14,397 nt of DNA from Deltaproteobacteria bacterium (GTDB lineage: Bacteria > Desulfobacterota > Binatia > UBA9968): positions 1-14,397 of the forward strand of contig JACPFE010000261.1 of NCBI GenBank assembly GCA_016183145.1, written 5' to 3'. The notes below the pieces were generated by a model. That model was not told where the DNA came from and did not search any database. It saw only the letters and a list, made by a program, of their open reading frames with translations. Each line of letters begins with the position of its first letter. Position 1 is the first letter of the stretch. A program made the position numbers and the translations under genes. Shown here one piece after another: positions 1-7,679 of this stretch.

Positions 1-228
1 ATCGGCTCCTTCGACGTCATGTCCGAAGCGGGCCTGGGACAACCCCACGCCGTTACCGGCGGCGTCGCCGAGGCGCTCATCGCTACCGCCACGGGGTTGC
101 TGATCGCGATTCTCACCCTCGTCTCGTACAACTACTTCACCGCAAGGGCGGAACGGGAAATGGACCGGATGGAGCACTTCAGCTCATCGCTCGAATTGCT
201 GCTTCACATTCACGCGGGGAAACACTGA
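1..228 (+). CDS. exbB: ExbB/TolQ/MotA-family proton channel subunit, C-terminal part (5' end outside window)
   Basis: The reading frame is open from the first base, so only the last 75 residues are seen. They contain the typical ExbB/TolQ third-helix region: a GGVAEALIATATGLLIAI stretch with the conserved small residues and threonines that line the proton path, then a hydrophobic run and a charged cytoplasmic tail (AEREMDRMEHF). In the family, ExbB forms a pentameric inner-membrane channel that holds ExbD and uses the proton gradient to drive TonB. The stop codon overlaps the ATG of exbD (TGATG), which supports co-transcription and translational coupling. TolQ is the main alternative, but the downstream tonB and receptor genes favour ExbB. 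Confidence 0.9.
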   Translation: MGSFDVMSEAGLGQPHAVTGGVAEALIATATGLLIAILTLVSYNYFTARAEREMDRMEHFSSSLELLLHIHAGKH

Positions 229-641
229 TGCGCATCCAACGTCGCAGCTTGAAGAAAGCGCGCATCGAGATCATTCCAATGATCGACACGATTTTTTTCC
301 TGTTGGTTTTTTTCATGATCTCGACTTTATCCATGGCCCAGTACACAGGCATGCCGGTGAATCTTCCCAAGGCCGCCTCCGGCCAGCAGGCGCCTGCCGA
401 GAGCGCCGCCATCACCATCGATAAAGCGGGACGGCTATTTCTCAACCGGCAGGCTATCGACAAATCGGCTCTCGGCGATTCCTTACAGCAGCAGCTCGCG
501 AAGAACCCCGATCTTCTGGTTGTCATCAATGCCGATGACGTGGTCGAGCACGGCCAAGTCGTTGAGGTCATGGACATCGCTCGGGGCGCCAACGTGGCGA
601 AGATGGCCATCGCCGTGAAGCCAAAGGAGCAGACACGATGA
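228..641 (+). CDS. exbD: ExbD/TolR-family biopolymer transport protein
   Basis: 137 residues, the usual ExbD length. A short basic cytoplasmic N-terminus (residues 1-13) leads into a single membrane helix at about 15-36 that begins PMIDTIFFLLVFFM. Asp20 in this PMID motif matches the protonatable aspartate essential in ExbD/TolR. The rest is the periplasmic domain, with the expected LVVINADDVVEHGQVVEVMD region near residues 97-116. The start codon overlaps the exbB stop, and the end overlaps tonB by four bases (ATGA). It should act with ExbB to convert proton flow into TonB movement. Confidence 0.95.
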   Translation: MRIQRRSLKKARIEIIPMIDTIFFLLVFFMISTLSMAQYTGMPVNLPKAASGQQAPAESAAITIDKAGRLFLNRQAIDKSALGDSLQQQLAKNPDLLVVINADDVVEHGQVVEVMDIARGANVAKMAIAVKPKEQTR

Positions 642-1471
642 ACAATCGATGGCTGATCTCGTCATTTACCGCATCTTCGTTGATTCATCTGAGCCTGATC
701 CCGGTGGCCGCGCTGGTCATGCACGCCAAACCGATCAAACCCGTTACGGTCCCCATCGAGCTGATCGACGTTCCGCGCGTTGAACAGCCTAAGAAGGTCG
801 AAGTCGCGCCGCCCCCTCCGGCACCAAAACCCAAACCGCAAAATATCACCGCGCCGAAGCTGCTGTCCAAACCGGTATTGGAAACCAGTCCGCTCCGGCC
901 CGCCGGCAACACCACGGAAGAAATTAAAGAGAAGCCGGTGGAACAACCGGAGCCCGTCGCGTCGTTGCCGACCAACGACGGCGCCGCAAAAGCGGGCTGG
1001 AATTTCGGTTCGAACGCAGCCGAAGCCGAAGGTAGCGCCGCCGGCGCCGGCAATCTTTTCGGCAAGGGCGACGTGGGCGTAGTCGGCGGAAGTGGCATGG
1101 CCGGCGACGGTGGCGGCACTGGCAACTCGGGTCTGGGACGAGGCGCCAAGGGCGACAGCACGAGAGGCGGCGGTATTGGATCGGGAGAAGCGCTATCCGG
1201 TCTCGCCCGGCCGCTCGGCGGCTACCAAGTCAAACCGCGCTACCCGGAATCGGCGCGCCGGGCCGGCGCGCAGGGCGTCACCTTGCTGAAAGTCAGGGTG
1301 CTGGAGAGCGGGCGCGTGGGCGAAGTCCTGGTGGAGAAATCCGCGGGTTACCACGATCTCGATTTGTCCGCCGCCGAGGCGGTCAAGAAATGGCTCTTCG
1401 AGCCCGCGCGAAGAGGCAAAGAGCCCGTCGCCGTTTGGGTTATTTTGCCCGTGAGGTTCCAGCTACAGTGA
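638..1471 (+). CDS. tonB: TonB-family energy transducer
   Basis: 277 residues. The N-terminus has a hydrophobic anchor (about 8-28) ending HAKP, followed by a proline/lysine-rich stretch (residues 46-68, PPPPAPKPKP) typical of TonB spanning the periplasm. Residues 131-188 are an unusual glycine-rich linker. The C-terminal TonB domain (about 195-277) has the canonical pattern: YP-x-x-ARRAG-x-QG near 202-213, a valine/glycine-rich strand, LDLSAAEAVKKW near 241-252, and a final PVRFQL strand. This domain contacts the TonB box of outer-membrane receptors. Position after exbB-exbD and upstream of a receptor gene gives a complete dedicated transducer set. The stop overlaps a GTG start of the next gene. 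Confidence 0.95.
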   Translation: MNNRWLISSFTASSLIHLSLIPVAALVMHAKPIKPVTVPIELIDVPRVEQPKKVEVAPPPPAPKPKPQNITAPKLLSKPVLETSPLRPAGNTTEEIKEKPVEQPEPVASLPTNDGAAKAGWNFGSNAAEAEGSAAGAGNLFGKGDVGVVGGSGMAGDGGGTGNSGLGRGAKGDSTRGGGIGSGEALSGLARPLGGYQVKPRYPESARRAGAQGVTLLKVRVLESGRVGEVLVEKSAGYHDLDLSAAEAVKKWLFEPARRGKEPVAVWVILPVRFQLQ

Positions 1472-1959
1472 GTGAAAATCAATTTTACGAGATGCAGTAC
1501 TTTCCCGCTGTGGCCTTGATGTTAGGCGTGGGCTTAGTGTTTCATCTCCTGCGCATCTCACACATTGTATCGCTCCCATTGAATACGACTATTGCAGTGC
1601 TTCTGTGGTTCCTGTCTTTCTTGTTCATCCCACAGAAGATCGTGGTGGATGAACGGGCCGTTCAAATAGAGTTCGGCTGGCTTCCTTTCACCCGGCACAC
1701 CATCCCGTTGGAAAACATCGCCGGATCAAAAACAATCACGCAGGTAATGCCCGGTGACTTTTGGGCTGCACAGCAGGATGGAACGGCGCCACCGTCTCTC
1801 ATTGCAGGCAGCGGCGAAATCCTCATCTTGTCTTTGAAAGACGGAAGCCATTTTCCCCTGAACTCACAGCGGATCAAGGAACTCCAACACACTATAGAGA
1901 TAGGAAGGCAAAAAAGTGGAAACCCAAAACAAGACAGCGGTGAACGAAAACATTTTTAG
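1468..1959 (+). CDS. Small membrane protein with bacterial PH-like domain (hypothetical)
   Basis: 163 residues from a GTG that overlaps the tonB stop (GTGA), with GAGG about 11 bases upstream. An ATG at 1492 would give 155 residues; a longer frame starting inside tonB at 1390 is less likely. Two hydrophobic segments (about residues 12-30 and 36-55) form a hairpin. The soluble part reads like a bacterial PH domain: VVDERAVQIEFGWLPF, then R-x-TIPLENIAGS, and later EILILSLKDGSHFPL, matching the strand pattern in which a protein 'sees' a basic position and a DG turn. I do not recognise a named family. Its 44-base overlap with hemP and its place between tonB and hemP suggest a job in the same uptake system, which is inference. 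Confidence 0.7.
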   Translation: MSENQFYEMQYFPAVALMLGVGLVFHLLRISHIVSLPLNTTIAVLLWFLSFLFIPQKIVVDERAVQIEFGWLPFTRHTIPLENIAGSKTITQVMPGDFWAAQQDGTAPPSLIAGSGEILILSLKDGSHFPLNSQRIKELQHTIEIGRQKSGNPKQDSGERKHF

Positions 1960-2107
1960 GGCTACGACGGACCAACCGGTGGAGCGCAAACGGCGGATCA
2001 ACAGCTCCTCTCTCTTTCGCGAGCGTAAAGACATTGTCCTTGTCCATGGGGAGGAAGAATACGTGTTGCGGATTACCCGCAACGGCAAATTGATTTTGAC
2101 CAAGTAA
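1916..2107 (+). CDS. hemP: HemP-family hemin uptake protein
   Basis: 63 residues. The C-terminal half carries the HemP signature: a loop-strand hairpin with a conserved HG turn (residues 44-45), LRITRNGKLILTK as the last 13 residues, and a preceding SSxLF segment near 31-34. The start is a GTG with a good AGGAAGG ribosome-binding site at 1902-1908; the first 43 bases lie inside the end of the upstream gene in another frame. HemP proteins are small and sit next to haem or siderophore receptor genes. In several alpha- and betaproteobacteria HemP acts as an activator of the neighbouring receptor gene, though its biochemical role is debated. Here it lies 69 bases before the receptor, which fits that pattern. 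Confidence 0.88.
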   Translation: METQNKTAVNENIFRATTDQPVERKRRINSSSLFRERKDIVLVHGEEEYVLRITRNGKLILTK

Positions 2108-2115
2108 TTTTAAAA

Positions 2116-2150
2116 GCCAGCCAGTGTGTGAGGCGACTCATGCCAGCCAG
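2116..2150 (+). repeat. Short direct repeat between hemP and the receptor gene
   Basis: The 9-base word GCCAGCCAG occurs twice, at 2116-2124 and 2142-2150, 26 bases apart, in the 69-base gap upstream of the TonB-dependent receptor. It could be a protein-binding site or chance; I see no clear Fur-type palindrome in the gap. The receptor's ribosome-binding site GAGGTGA follows at about 2168-2174. Confidence 0.3.
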
Positions 2151-2176
2151 CGAAAACATTTTTTTCGAGGTGAGAC

Positions 2177-4420
2177 ATGAGTCGGAATGCCAACGACGGA
2201 AGAAGACGAACGATCAAGGGACCTATGATGGGCGCTCTGACGGCCATGGGGATCGCGTTGGCAGCGACGGTCTCTTCCATCGGCGCTGAAGAAAACAACG
2301 CTTCACCCGCGGAGGCGACGCAGCCGCCGGAGCGGATGCCCGAAGTCGTCGTTCAAGCGGCTGCCGACGCGCCGGAGGAAAAACGGCTGGCGAACCCCGT
2401 GCCGAGCACGCATACCACGAAGGAACAGATCGACGATCGGGCCAACCGCCGGGTCGGGGAGATTCTCAAACGAATGCCGGGAGTCTACATGGGCGGCGCG
2501 CCGGGGGAAAACAACGACGTGCGGCTGCGCGGTCTCGACAAAGAATTCACGCGAGTACAGCTCGACGAAATGACCGTCCCCGACGGCGGAGAGAAACGTG
2601 AGCTGCAGGTGAATCGAGTGCCGGCTTATTTGATCGAAGAGGTGACCATTCTCCGCAACCCGACGGCCGAGTACGAAAGCGACGGCTTGGCGGGACGAGT
2701 AAAACTCAAAACGCGCCCGATTCCGGAAAAATTCAGCGGCAATGCTCGATTGAGTTCCGGCGGCAGGGACTACTTTGGCGACGGCACCTGGAGCAACAGC
2801 GTCTCGGCGGGCGGGAAGATGAGCGATTGGCTGGGCTCCATGGCGACCTTCAGCTTCAATCGCGACCCTTTTGTCAAAGATAAAGTCGAAAGGGAATTCA
2901 AGGCCGATGGGAACGCGAAAAAATCCAAGGCCGAGCAAGAAACGAAGAACCTTACGGCGCGCGACGGCTTCGTCGATGTTGGATTGTATTACGGTCGCGG
3001 TGAACTGCATTTGAAGCCCTTGATGCTGCACCTAAACGAGAAGAGAGACAAAACCAAATCCGAGCGCGACCTCACTAAGGCGGCGGCCAGCGATGAGACC
3101 TTTGAGAGGGAGCGCGAGAACAAGACCAAAATGACGGTTGGCGGTGCAGTGGAGCACCGTCACGATCTGACTTCAGGAATCAAGCTGGAGCACACGCTCG
3201 CCTACTATTCCTCGCGTGAGGGTCAAGGCGGCAAGACCAAAGATAGCTTCAAAGAGACCAAGAGCGTCATGACTTTCGACAAGCGCGAACTCGAGGACGA
3301 GCGAAAGGAAGACCAGACCTGGAACTATAATAACAAGCTCACCGTCCCGTTTACTTTTGGGTTGCCGCAGGAACTAAAGACCGGTTTCTCTCTACGCTTT
3401 CGCGATCGGTTTCGCGACAAGGATAAGATCGAGATCAAGAACGGCGTCGGAACCGACAAGACCACGCCCAAGGACACTTATTTTCTCAGAGAGAATTACT
3501 ACGCCGGCTTCGTGCAAGACGAAGTCAAGGTCACCGACCGCTTCAGCCTGCTGCCCGGAGTGCGCGTGGAGTACGTCGGCTTCTCGGCGCGCGATAAACT
3601 CCATCCCGAGAAGCAGAGCGCGTTCTTGGACCCCAATCCCTCCATCCACGCGTTGTGGCGCGCCACCGACCAGCTGAGCCTGAAAACCGCATTCTCGCGC
3701 GCTGTGAATCGGCCTAAATTCGATGAGCTGTCGCCCTTTGAGCAAGAGGACGCAACTAAGATCGTCATCGGCAACCCGGCGCTCGAACCGGCGCGGGCAT
3801 GGAATGTCGACGTCGGTTTCGACTATGCCCGCCGCGACCTCTTCTTCGGCCTGAATTTTTTTCACAAATGGGTCAAAGGCGTCATCGAAGAGGTGGACAC
3901 GGGAGAAGATCGCAACGGCAAAAACGTCTTCCAGGTGCAAAACGTCGGCGACGGTTGGGTCAGGGGCGTGGAATTAGAGCAGCGCGTCGGATTCAATTGG
4001 ACGGGAATCGACTGGGTTCGCGGGCTGACTCTTTGGAGCAACCAGACGTTTTTGAAATCGATGCTGGAAGACGCCGCCGGCAACAAACGGCCGTTCAAGG
4101 AGCAGCCCAAGTTCATCACCAACATCGGACTGGACTACGAGCTGATTCCGCGCACCACGCTTTTCACCTTCTCGACCAATTACGTCAAACCGGGGATCAA
4201 CGTCGAGGCCTCCGGCGATGTCAAACGGCTGAAGACGGAATGGAGATTCGATTTGGCGTTTCGCCAGCGACTGACGGGCGGCCTCTATGGCTTCGTGGAA
4301 GCCGCCAACTTGACCGGGGCGCGAAAGGAAGAGGTCACGAGGAAAGCCAACGGCGAGAGCACGCGCAACCGGGAGAGCGTAAATCGAACCGTGCTCTTGG
4401 GTATGAGCTACAGCTTTTGA
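2177..4420 (+). CDS. TonB-dependent outer-membrane receptor (iron compound uptake, substrate unknown)
   Basis: 747 residues, usual receptor size. A signal peptide covers about 1-37 (basic start, hydrophobic core, likely cut after SIGA). A TonB-box-like PEVVVQA lies near 55-61. The plug domain spans about 72-182, with an RMPGVYM segment (99-105), the DVRLRGLD motif (114-121) and an EEVTILRNPTAEYESDG motif (154-170). The rest is the beta-barrel, including FSRAVNRPKFDELSPFE followed by IGNPALEPARAWN, a layout common in TonB-dependent receptors, and a C-terminal strand ending YSF with the terminal aromatic needed for barrel assembly. Barrel segments near 230-320 are very rich in Lys, Glu and Asp. 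A GAGGTGA site precedes the ATG. The hemP, tonB and pepSY neighbours point to haem or ferric-siderophore uptake. I cannot name the ligand: the usual haem FRAP motif is not exact. Confidence 0.93.
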   Translation: MSRNANDGRRRTIKGPMMGALTAMGIALAATVSSIGAEENNASPAEATQPPERMPEVVVQAAADAPEEKRLANPVPSTHTTKEQIDDRANRRVGEILKRMPGVYMGGAPGENNDVRLRGLDKEFTRVQLDEMTVPDGGEKRELQVNRVPAYLIEEVTILRNPTAEYESDGLAGRVKLKTRPIPEKFSGNARLSSGGRDYFGDGTWSNSVSAGGKMSDWLGSMATFSFNRDPFVKDKVEREFKADGNAKKSKAEQETKNLTARDGFVDVGLYYGRGELHLKPLMLHLNEKRDKTKSERDLTKAAASDETFERERENKTKMTVGGAVEHRHDLTSGIKLEHTLAYYSSREGQGGKTKDSFKETKSVMTFDKRELEDERKEDQTWNYNNKLTVPFTFGLPQELKTGFSLRFRDRFRDKDKIEIKNGVGTDKTTPKDTYFLRENYYAGFVQDEVKVTDRFSLLPGVRVEYVGFSARDKLHPEKQSAFLDPNPSIHALWRATDQLSLKTAFSRAVNRPKFDELSPFEQEDATKIVIGNPALEPARAWNVDVGFDYARRDLFFGLNFFHKWVKGVIEEVDTGEDRNGKNVFQVQNVGDGWVRGVELEQRVGFNWTGIDWVRGLTLWSNQTFLKSMLEDAAGNKRPFKEQPKFITNIGLDYELIPRTTLFTFSTNYVKPGINVEASGDVKRLKTEWRFDLAFRQRLTGGLYGFVEAANLTGARKEEVTRKANGESTRNRESVNRTVLLGMSYSF

Positions 4421-4447
4421 AAAATCAAAAACCAAGGAGGATCTACA

Positions 4448-5191
4448 ATGGAAACCAACGATACGGCGGCGGCTCGGCCCAAACCCCGCCCCAAAAACTG
4501 GCTGCTGATCAAGTTTCGCGAGTGGCATATCTGGCTCGGCGTGGCGCTGTCGCTCTTCATCGTCATCGTCTGTGTCACCGGGATTTACCTCAACCACGAG
4601 TGGTTGAAGCTATTTAAGGCTGAGCCGCACAGCAAACCCGTGACCGTTGCTTCCCACAAACCAGAGCCTGCAGAGGCCGGGTTGCTTACGACCTCAACCG
4701 ATTTCATGACGCAGCCGATCAGCTTCGCGCAGGCGCTGGCGCGGGCGCGGGAACTTTGGGGTGATGTTCCTATTAAGCACGTCCACTTGAATGATGAACG
4801 TGGCACGCTCATTTACAAAATCAAAGCCCAGGGCGAGGACCGTGAAGTCTTTATAAACGCTGTCACCGGCGCGCTGACGGAGAAAAACGGCTACAAGCAG
4901 AATATCCAAGACCACCCACAGGCTGACCTAAAACGCGGCGTCAACTGGAACAAGGTGATGAAGGATCTGCACACGGGCAAGCTCGGTGGCGAGACAGGCA
5001 AGTTACTCATCGACTTCACGAGTCTCATTATTGTCGGTCTGACCGTAACCGGAATCTACCTCTGGCTGGTTCCCAAATGGCGCAAACGGCGAGCCGCCAG
5101 AAGCGGACCCAGCCAACCGCGCAGCTCGGGTTACCTGGGCGCGCGATCTGCCCGCAAGTCAGAAACCGCCCAGACGGTGGGTTCAGCTTAA
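4448..5191 (+). CDS. PepSY-domain inner-membrane protein (reductase-like partner of the receptor)
   Basis: 247 residues with a strong AGGAGG site at about 4435-4440, 27 bases after the receptor. Topology: cytoplasmic Pro/Lys-rich start, first membrane helix about 28-48 preceded by the typical REWHIWLG (His27), a periplasmic PepSY region (about 88-150, ISFAQALARARE then a FINAVTGAL strand), a DLHTGKLGG segment (His175), and a second helix about 186-207 ending in a basic tail. This is the short form of the PepSY_TM family; larger members have four helices and are found next to siderophore receptors, where some reduce ferric compounds. The histidines could bind haem, as proposed for such proteins; that is inference. 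The last 35 residues are low complexity. The stop overlaps an ATG (TAATG at 5189-5193). Confidence 0.88.
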   Translation: METNDTAAARPKPRPKNWLLIKFREWHIWLGVALSLFIVIVCVTGIYLNHEWLKLFKAEPHSKPVTVASHKPEPAEAGLLTTSTDFMTQPISFAQALARARELWGDVPIKHVHLNDERGTLIYKIKAQGEDREVFINAVTGALTEKNGYKQNIQDHPQADLKRGVNWNKVMKDLHTGKLGGETGKLLIDFTSLIIVGLTVTGIYLWLVPKWRKRRAARSGPSQPRSSGYLGARSARKSETAQTVGSA

Positions 5192-5321
5192 TGTCGTTGA
5201 ATCATTCTTCGCGGTCACTTTGTTGCGAGACACGTTTGAATGAAATAACGCAAAGTGAATCCAGAACAACACTGTACCCAGCTTTTGTTTTGAGGAGAAC
5301 GGAGACGGAGAGACAAAAAAG

Positions 5322-5450
5322 ATGGCAGATCAATGTGTGTCAGACGGGGAGGATCCACGTGCATTACGAGACCGGCTGGCGCGACGTTTTGAACGACGGT
5401 TTTCTAGGCACGGCAGGGGATCTCCGAGCCGTAGCCGGTCCGCCAAGTGA
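5322..5450 (+). CDS. Possible 42-residue Arg-rich small ORF
   Basis: An ATG at 5322 preceded by GGAGAG (5307-5312) at 9-base spacing opens a 42-codon frame ending TGA at 5450. About a third of the residues are arginine, with DGEDPRALRDRLARRFERRF as its core, which would form an amphipathic helix. I do not recognise a family. It lies in the 330-base stretch between the PepSY gene and the ferritin remnant, in a different frame from the open frame 5191-6015. It may be a real peptide or the remnant of a longer gene. Confidence 0.22.
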   Translation: MADQCVSDGEDPRALRDRLARRFERRFSRHGRGSPSRSRSAK

Positions 5451-5523
5451 GAACACTGGGTCTCACGGAGGGCAAGCGCTCGATGGAAGCAAGGTAACGT
5501 CCGGGTGGAACCATGTTGAGAAA

Positions 5524-5890
5524 CTAGAAAGCCATGACTCCTTGCGGGCCTTCGTTGAGATCGAGCGCCTTATCGGCAAGATCTATTTTCGTTTTTCCCA
5601 CCTCTTTCTTCATCATTCAACGCTTAGGGATTTCTGGTGGGAGATGGGAATGGCAAAAGAACGGCAAGCAGCCATTCTGACGGCCATAAAGGTGGCGAGC
5701 CAGAACTGCGCTGGGAACTCGGAAACTGGGATTGGTTGCGACGGCACTGAAAAGCTAAAAGGGCAGTTGAAGGCTTACCTCAGCAAAGGCACTCCGGCGA
5801 TAACAACCGAAGAGGCGTTCACGAAGGCGTTGGAGATTGAAGATTCCGAGAAAGGAATGCTCTCCAAGTTCGTCGAAAGCCCAAGTCGAA
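5524..5890 (+). pseudogene. Ferritin/rubrerythrin-like domain remnant
   Basis: In the frame open from 5191 to 6015, this part reads like a ferritin-like four-helix protein: VEIERLIGKIYFRFSHLFL, then STLRDFWWEMGM, and later KAYLSKGTPAITTEEAFTKA with LEIEDSEKGML. The family's metal motif ExxH/EExHA appears here as KERQAAIL, with the Glu kept and the His replaced by Gln. No good start codon with a ribosome-binding site lies in frame just upstream; the ATG at 5514 is in another frame and stops after four codons, and the in-frame ATG at 5191 would add a 110-residue unrecognisable leader. The C-terminus runs directly into Usp-like sequence. I read this as a decaying gene. A functional fusion is a less likely alternative. 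Ferritin fits the iron theme. Confidence 0.5.
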
Positions 5891-6085
5891 TAAGCACTAG
5901 GAGAAAGGTCAAAATGGAAAATCCAGTGAAGGAGATCATGCGGCTGGCCAGAGAAGAAAGAGCCGATTTGATTGTGCTTGCTCTCAAAGGCAGATCTCTG
6001 GAGTGCGGACGGTAAATTGGATACCGTGAGCCGATCACGGTTCCAGCACGAACCGGCTGTTGTGAGTATCTTCCCGCTAGGGACG
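5884..6085 (+). pseudogene. Universal stress protein (Usp) C-terminal remnant, frameshifted
   Basis: Directly after the ferritin-like part, in the same frame, comes a Usp C-terminal core: ENPVKEIMRLAREERADLIVLALKGRS, the usual helix plus strand plus GRS nucleotide-loop start (about 5914-5999). The frame stops at 6013-6015. The expected last part (DTVSR, then VVSIFP) continues in the +1 frame at about 6018-6072 (DTVSRSRFQHEPAVVSIFP), which suggests a frameshift around 5995-6015. The N-terminal half of a Usp is missing. The two fossils joined in one frame suggest deletion between a ferritin gene and a usp gene. Confidence 0.5.
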
Positions 6086-6390
6086 CCCACGATGGTAGCG
6101 TCGTATCTGAAGGAAGCTTGTTTGGCAACAACCTCGTCATCGCTACCAGGAGGTGCCTCCCTCAGCCGCCTATTGCCATCAGAATAGGCTTCTCAATCCT
6201 TGGAGAATCGGTTTCGTGTTTTTTTCAGCTTTGGGAAAACACCGGCAACAGTCGTTTGGCCTGAGGGCACCAGGCTGGTAATTAGACGGGCCAAATAGAA
6301 AAAGTTCGTACAATCTAACTTAGGCCCATTTTTTGCGTCCAACTACCCTAGGGATGTCGATACTCTAGTTGGCCAATTTTGGGACGCGCG
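6086..6390 (+). promoter_or_regulatory. Intergenic region upstream of the FTR1 operon with an inverted repeat
   Basis: About 305 bases without a recognisable gene. CCAACTA (6339-6345) and TAGTTGG (6366-6372) form a 7-base inverted repeat with a 20-base spacer, ending 18 bases before the FTR1 ATG, a position suited to an operator or an RNA hairpin in the leader. GGGA at 6381-6384 is the likely ribosome-binding site. I see no clear Fur box. A possible -10 (TACAAT, 6309-6314) lacks a well-spaced -35. Confidence 0.35.
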
Positions 6391-7674
6391 ATGCTGTCTA
6401 AAATGCTTGAGGCTATGGTTGTAACCTTGCGAGAGGGGGTCGAGGCTGCCCTGATTGTCGCAATCGTTCTTTCATACCTCAGAAAGACCGGAAGGGATCA
6501 CTTAAACCGCTATGTTTACCATGGCCTGTGGGTAGCCGTTCTTGTAAGCATCATCGGCGCCATGTTTGTCCAGAAGTTCGGATTCGATCCGGAAAATGAA
6601 GTCCTTGAAGGATCGCTCATGTTAGTTGCGGCGGGCCTCGTTGGCTCACTTCTTCTGTGGATGTGGAAAACAAGCAGGACCCTAAAGCAGCGGATGGAGG
6701 CGCAGCTTGGCACTGTTACCTCTGGAAGGACCCGCTGGGGTCTTTTTCTGTTCACGTTTTTCATGATTCTTCGCGAAGGAATCGAGACGGTGCTTTTTCT
6801 TTTTGCCCTTTCGACCACGATTGGAGCCAATCCCCTTTACAATATTGTTGGCGGAGGATTGGGTCTTCTTCTTGCGTTGGTTTTCGGTTTTCTCCTGGTT
6901 AAGGGTACTGTGAAGATCAATCTCAAAAGTTTTTTTGCGACGACAGGCTTTATTCTAACTCTTTTGGTGTTTAAGCTTATCGCCAATGGCCTCCACGAGT
7001 TCTTCGAGGTTGGCCTTCTGAGTTCCACAGAGACCGTCCTTTCCGTTGTGGGTTTTCTCACGAAGGAAAGTACGTCAATTGCGATCCTCATAGCCCTGAT
7101 CGCTGTTCCTGCACTGACTATGCTGCAAGAGGCCTGGGGGAGGCGGATAGAGGTTGACCCCTCTTTGCCCTCACCAGAAAAGCGCAAGCTCCTAGCAGAA
7201 GCGTGGCGCGCGCGCAGATGGACGACCGCGGCCGCAGGCATAGCCGTAGGGATTAGCCATCTCCTTGGAGCATCGCTGATGGTGTCAGCGGGCCGTGGGT
7301 TTGATCCGGCTCCGATTCCCCTGCCCTTTCAAAACACCATTCGTATACCTTTAAGGGATCTCAACGCGCCGGGAATTGCGAAATACACGGTCGGTGTGGA
7401 TGGAGTCGACGTTCGCTTCTTCATTGTGCGAAACCAAGCAGGAAAGGTGGCGGTTGCCTTGGATGCCTGCAACATCTGCCCGTTGAAGGGGTACTTTCTT
7501 GACGGCGAGCAAGTCATCTGCGGGAACTGCGACGCTCCCATTGCCTTCGATACGATTGGAACTTCCGGCGGATGTAACCCCATTCCCATGAAAGCGGTTG
7601 TTGTGAAGGACGAGGTAGTCGTTTCCGCCCAGGCGCTGGTTGAAGGGAGAGCGCGTTTCGCCCGACGGAGGTAA
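6391..7674 (+). CDS. FTR1-family iron permease fused to a DUF2318-like Cys-rich domain
   Basis: 427 residues from ATG 6391, with GGGA six bases ahead; a TTG at 6379 would add four residues. The first ~255 residues are an FTR1 permease: the paired iron-binding motifs are REGVE (14-18) and REGIE (128-132), each inside a membrane helix, with about seven helices in total. A further helix (about 279-300) leads to a soluble domain (about 310-420) containing CNIC (360-363), CGNC (377-380) and GGCNP (393-397), the cysteine layout of DUF2318, an Fe-S/metal-binding-type domain associated with FTR1 loci. FTR1 moves iron across the inner membrane; the fused domain may handle electrons or metal on the outer face. 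In Campylobacter-type clusters the two are separate or adjacent genes. It heads a four-gene operon; five bases separate it from the next gene. Confidence 0.92.
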   Translation: MLSKMLEAMVVTLREGVEAALIVAIVLSYLRKTGRDHLNRYVYHGLWVAVLVSIIGAMFVQKFGFDPENEVLEGSLMLVAAGLVGSLLLWMWKTSRTLKQRMEAQLGTVTSGRTRWGLFLFTFFMILREGIETVLFLFALSTTIGANPLYNIVGGGLGLLLALVFGFLLVKGTVKINLKSFFATTGFILTLLVFKLIANGLHEFFEVGLLSSTETVLSVVGFLTKESTSIAILIALIAVPALTMLQEAWGRRIEVDPSLPSPEKRKLLAEAWRARRWTTAAAGIAVGISHLLGASLMVSAGRGFDPAPIPLPFQNTIRIPLRDLNAPGIAKYTVGVDGVDVRFFIVRNQAGKVAVALDACNICPLKGYFLDGEQVICGNCDAPIAFDTIGTSGGCNPIPMKAVVVKDEVVVSAQALVEGRARFARRR

Positions 7675-7679
7675 GGGGC

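Noticed and set aside
2303..3031. Minus-strand frame of 242 codons opposite the receptor
   Set aside because: Antisense shadow of the receptor plug and barrel, Arg/His-biased, no recognisable domain.
3799..4617. Long plus-strand frame of 272 codons inside the receptor gene
   Set aside because: Shadow frame: very Arg-rich composition and full overlap with a receptor that has clear barrel motifs.
5350..5520. Structured RNA such as a group II intron or riboswitch
   Set aside because: GC-rich helices can be drawn, but I found no conserved family core sequences.
6190..6225. Possible terminator (TTCTC...GAGAA then a T-run)
   Set aside because: The stem is only five A/T-rich pairs and the T-run begins 12 bases after it, so it is not a convincing rho-independent terminator.
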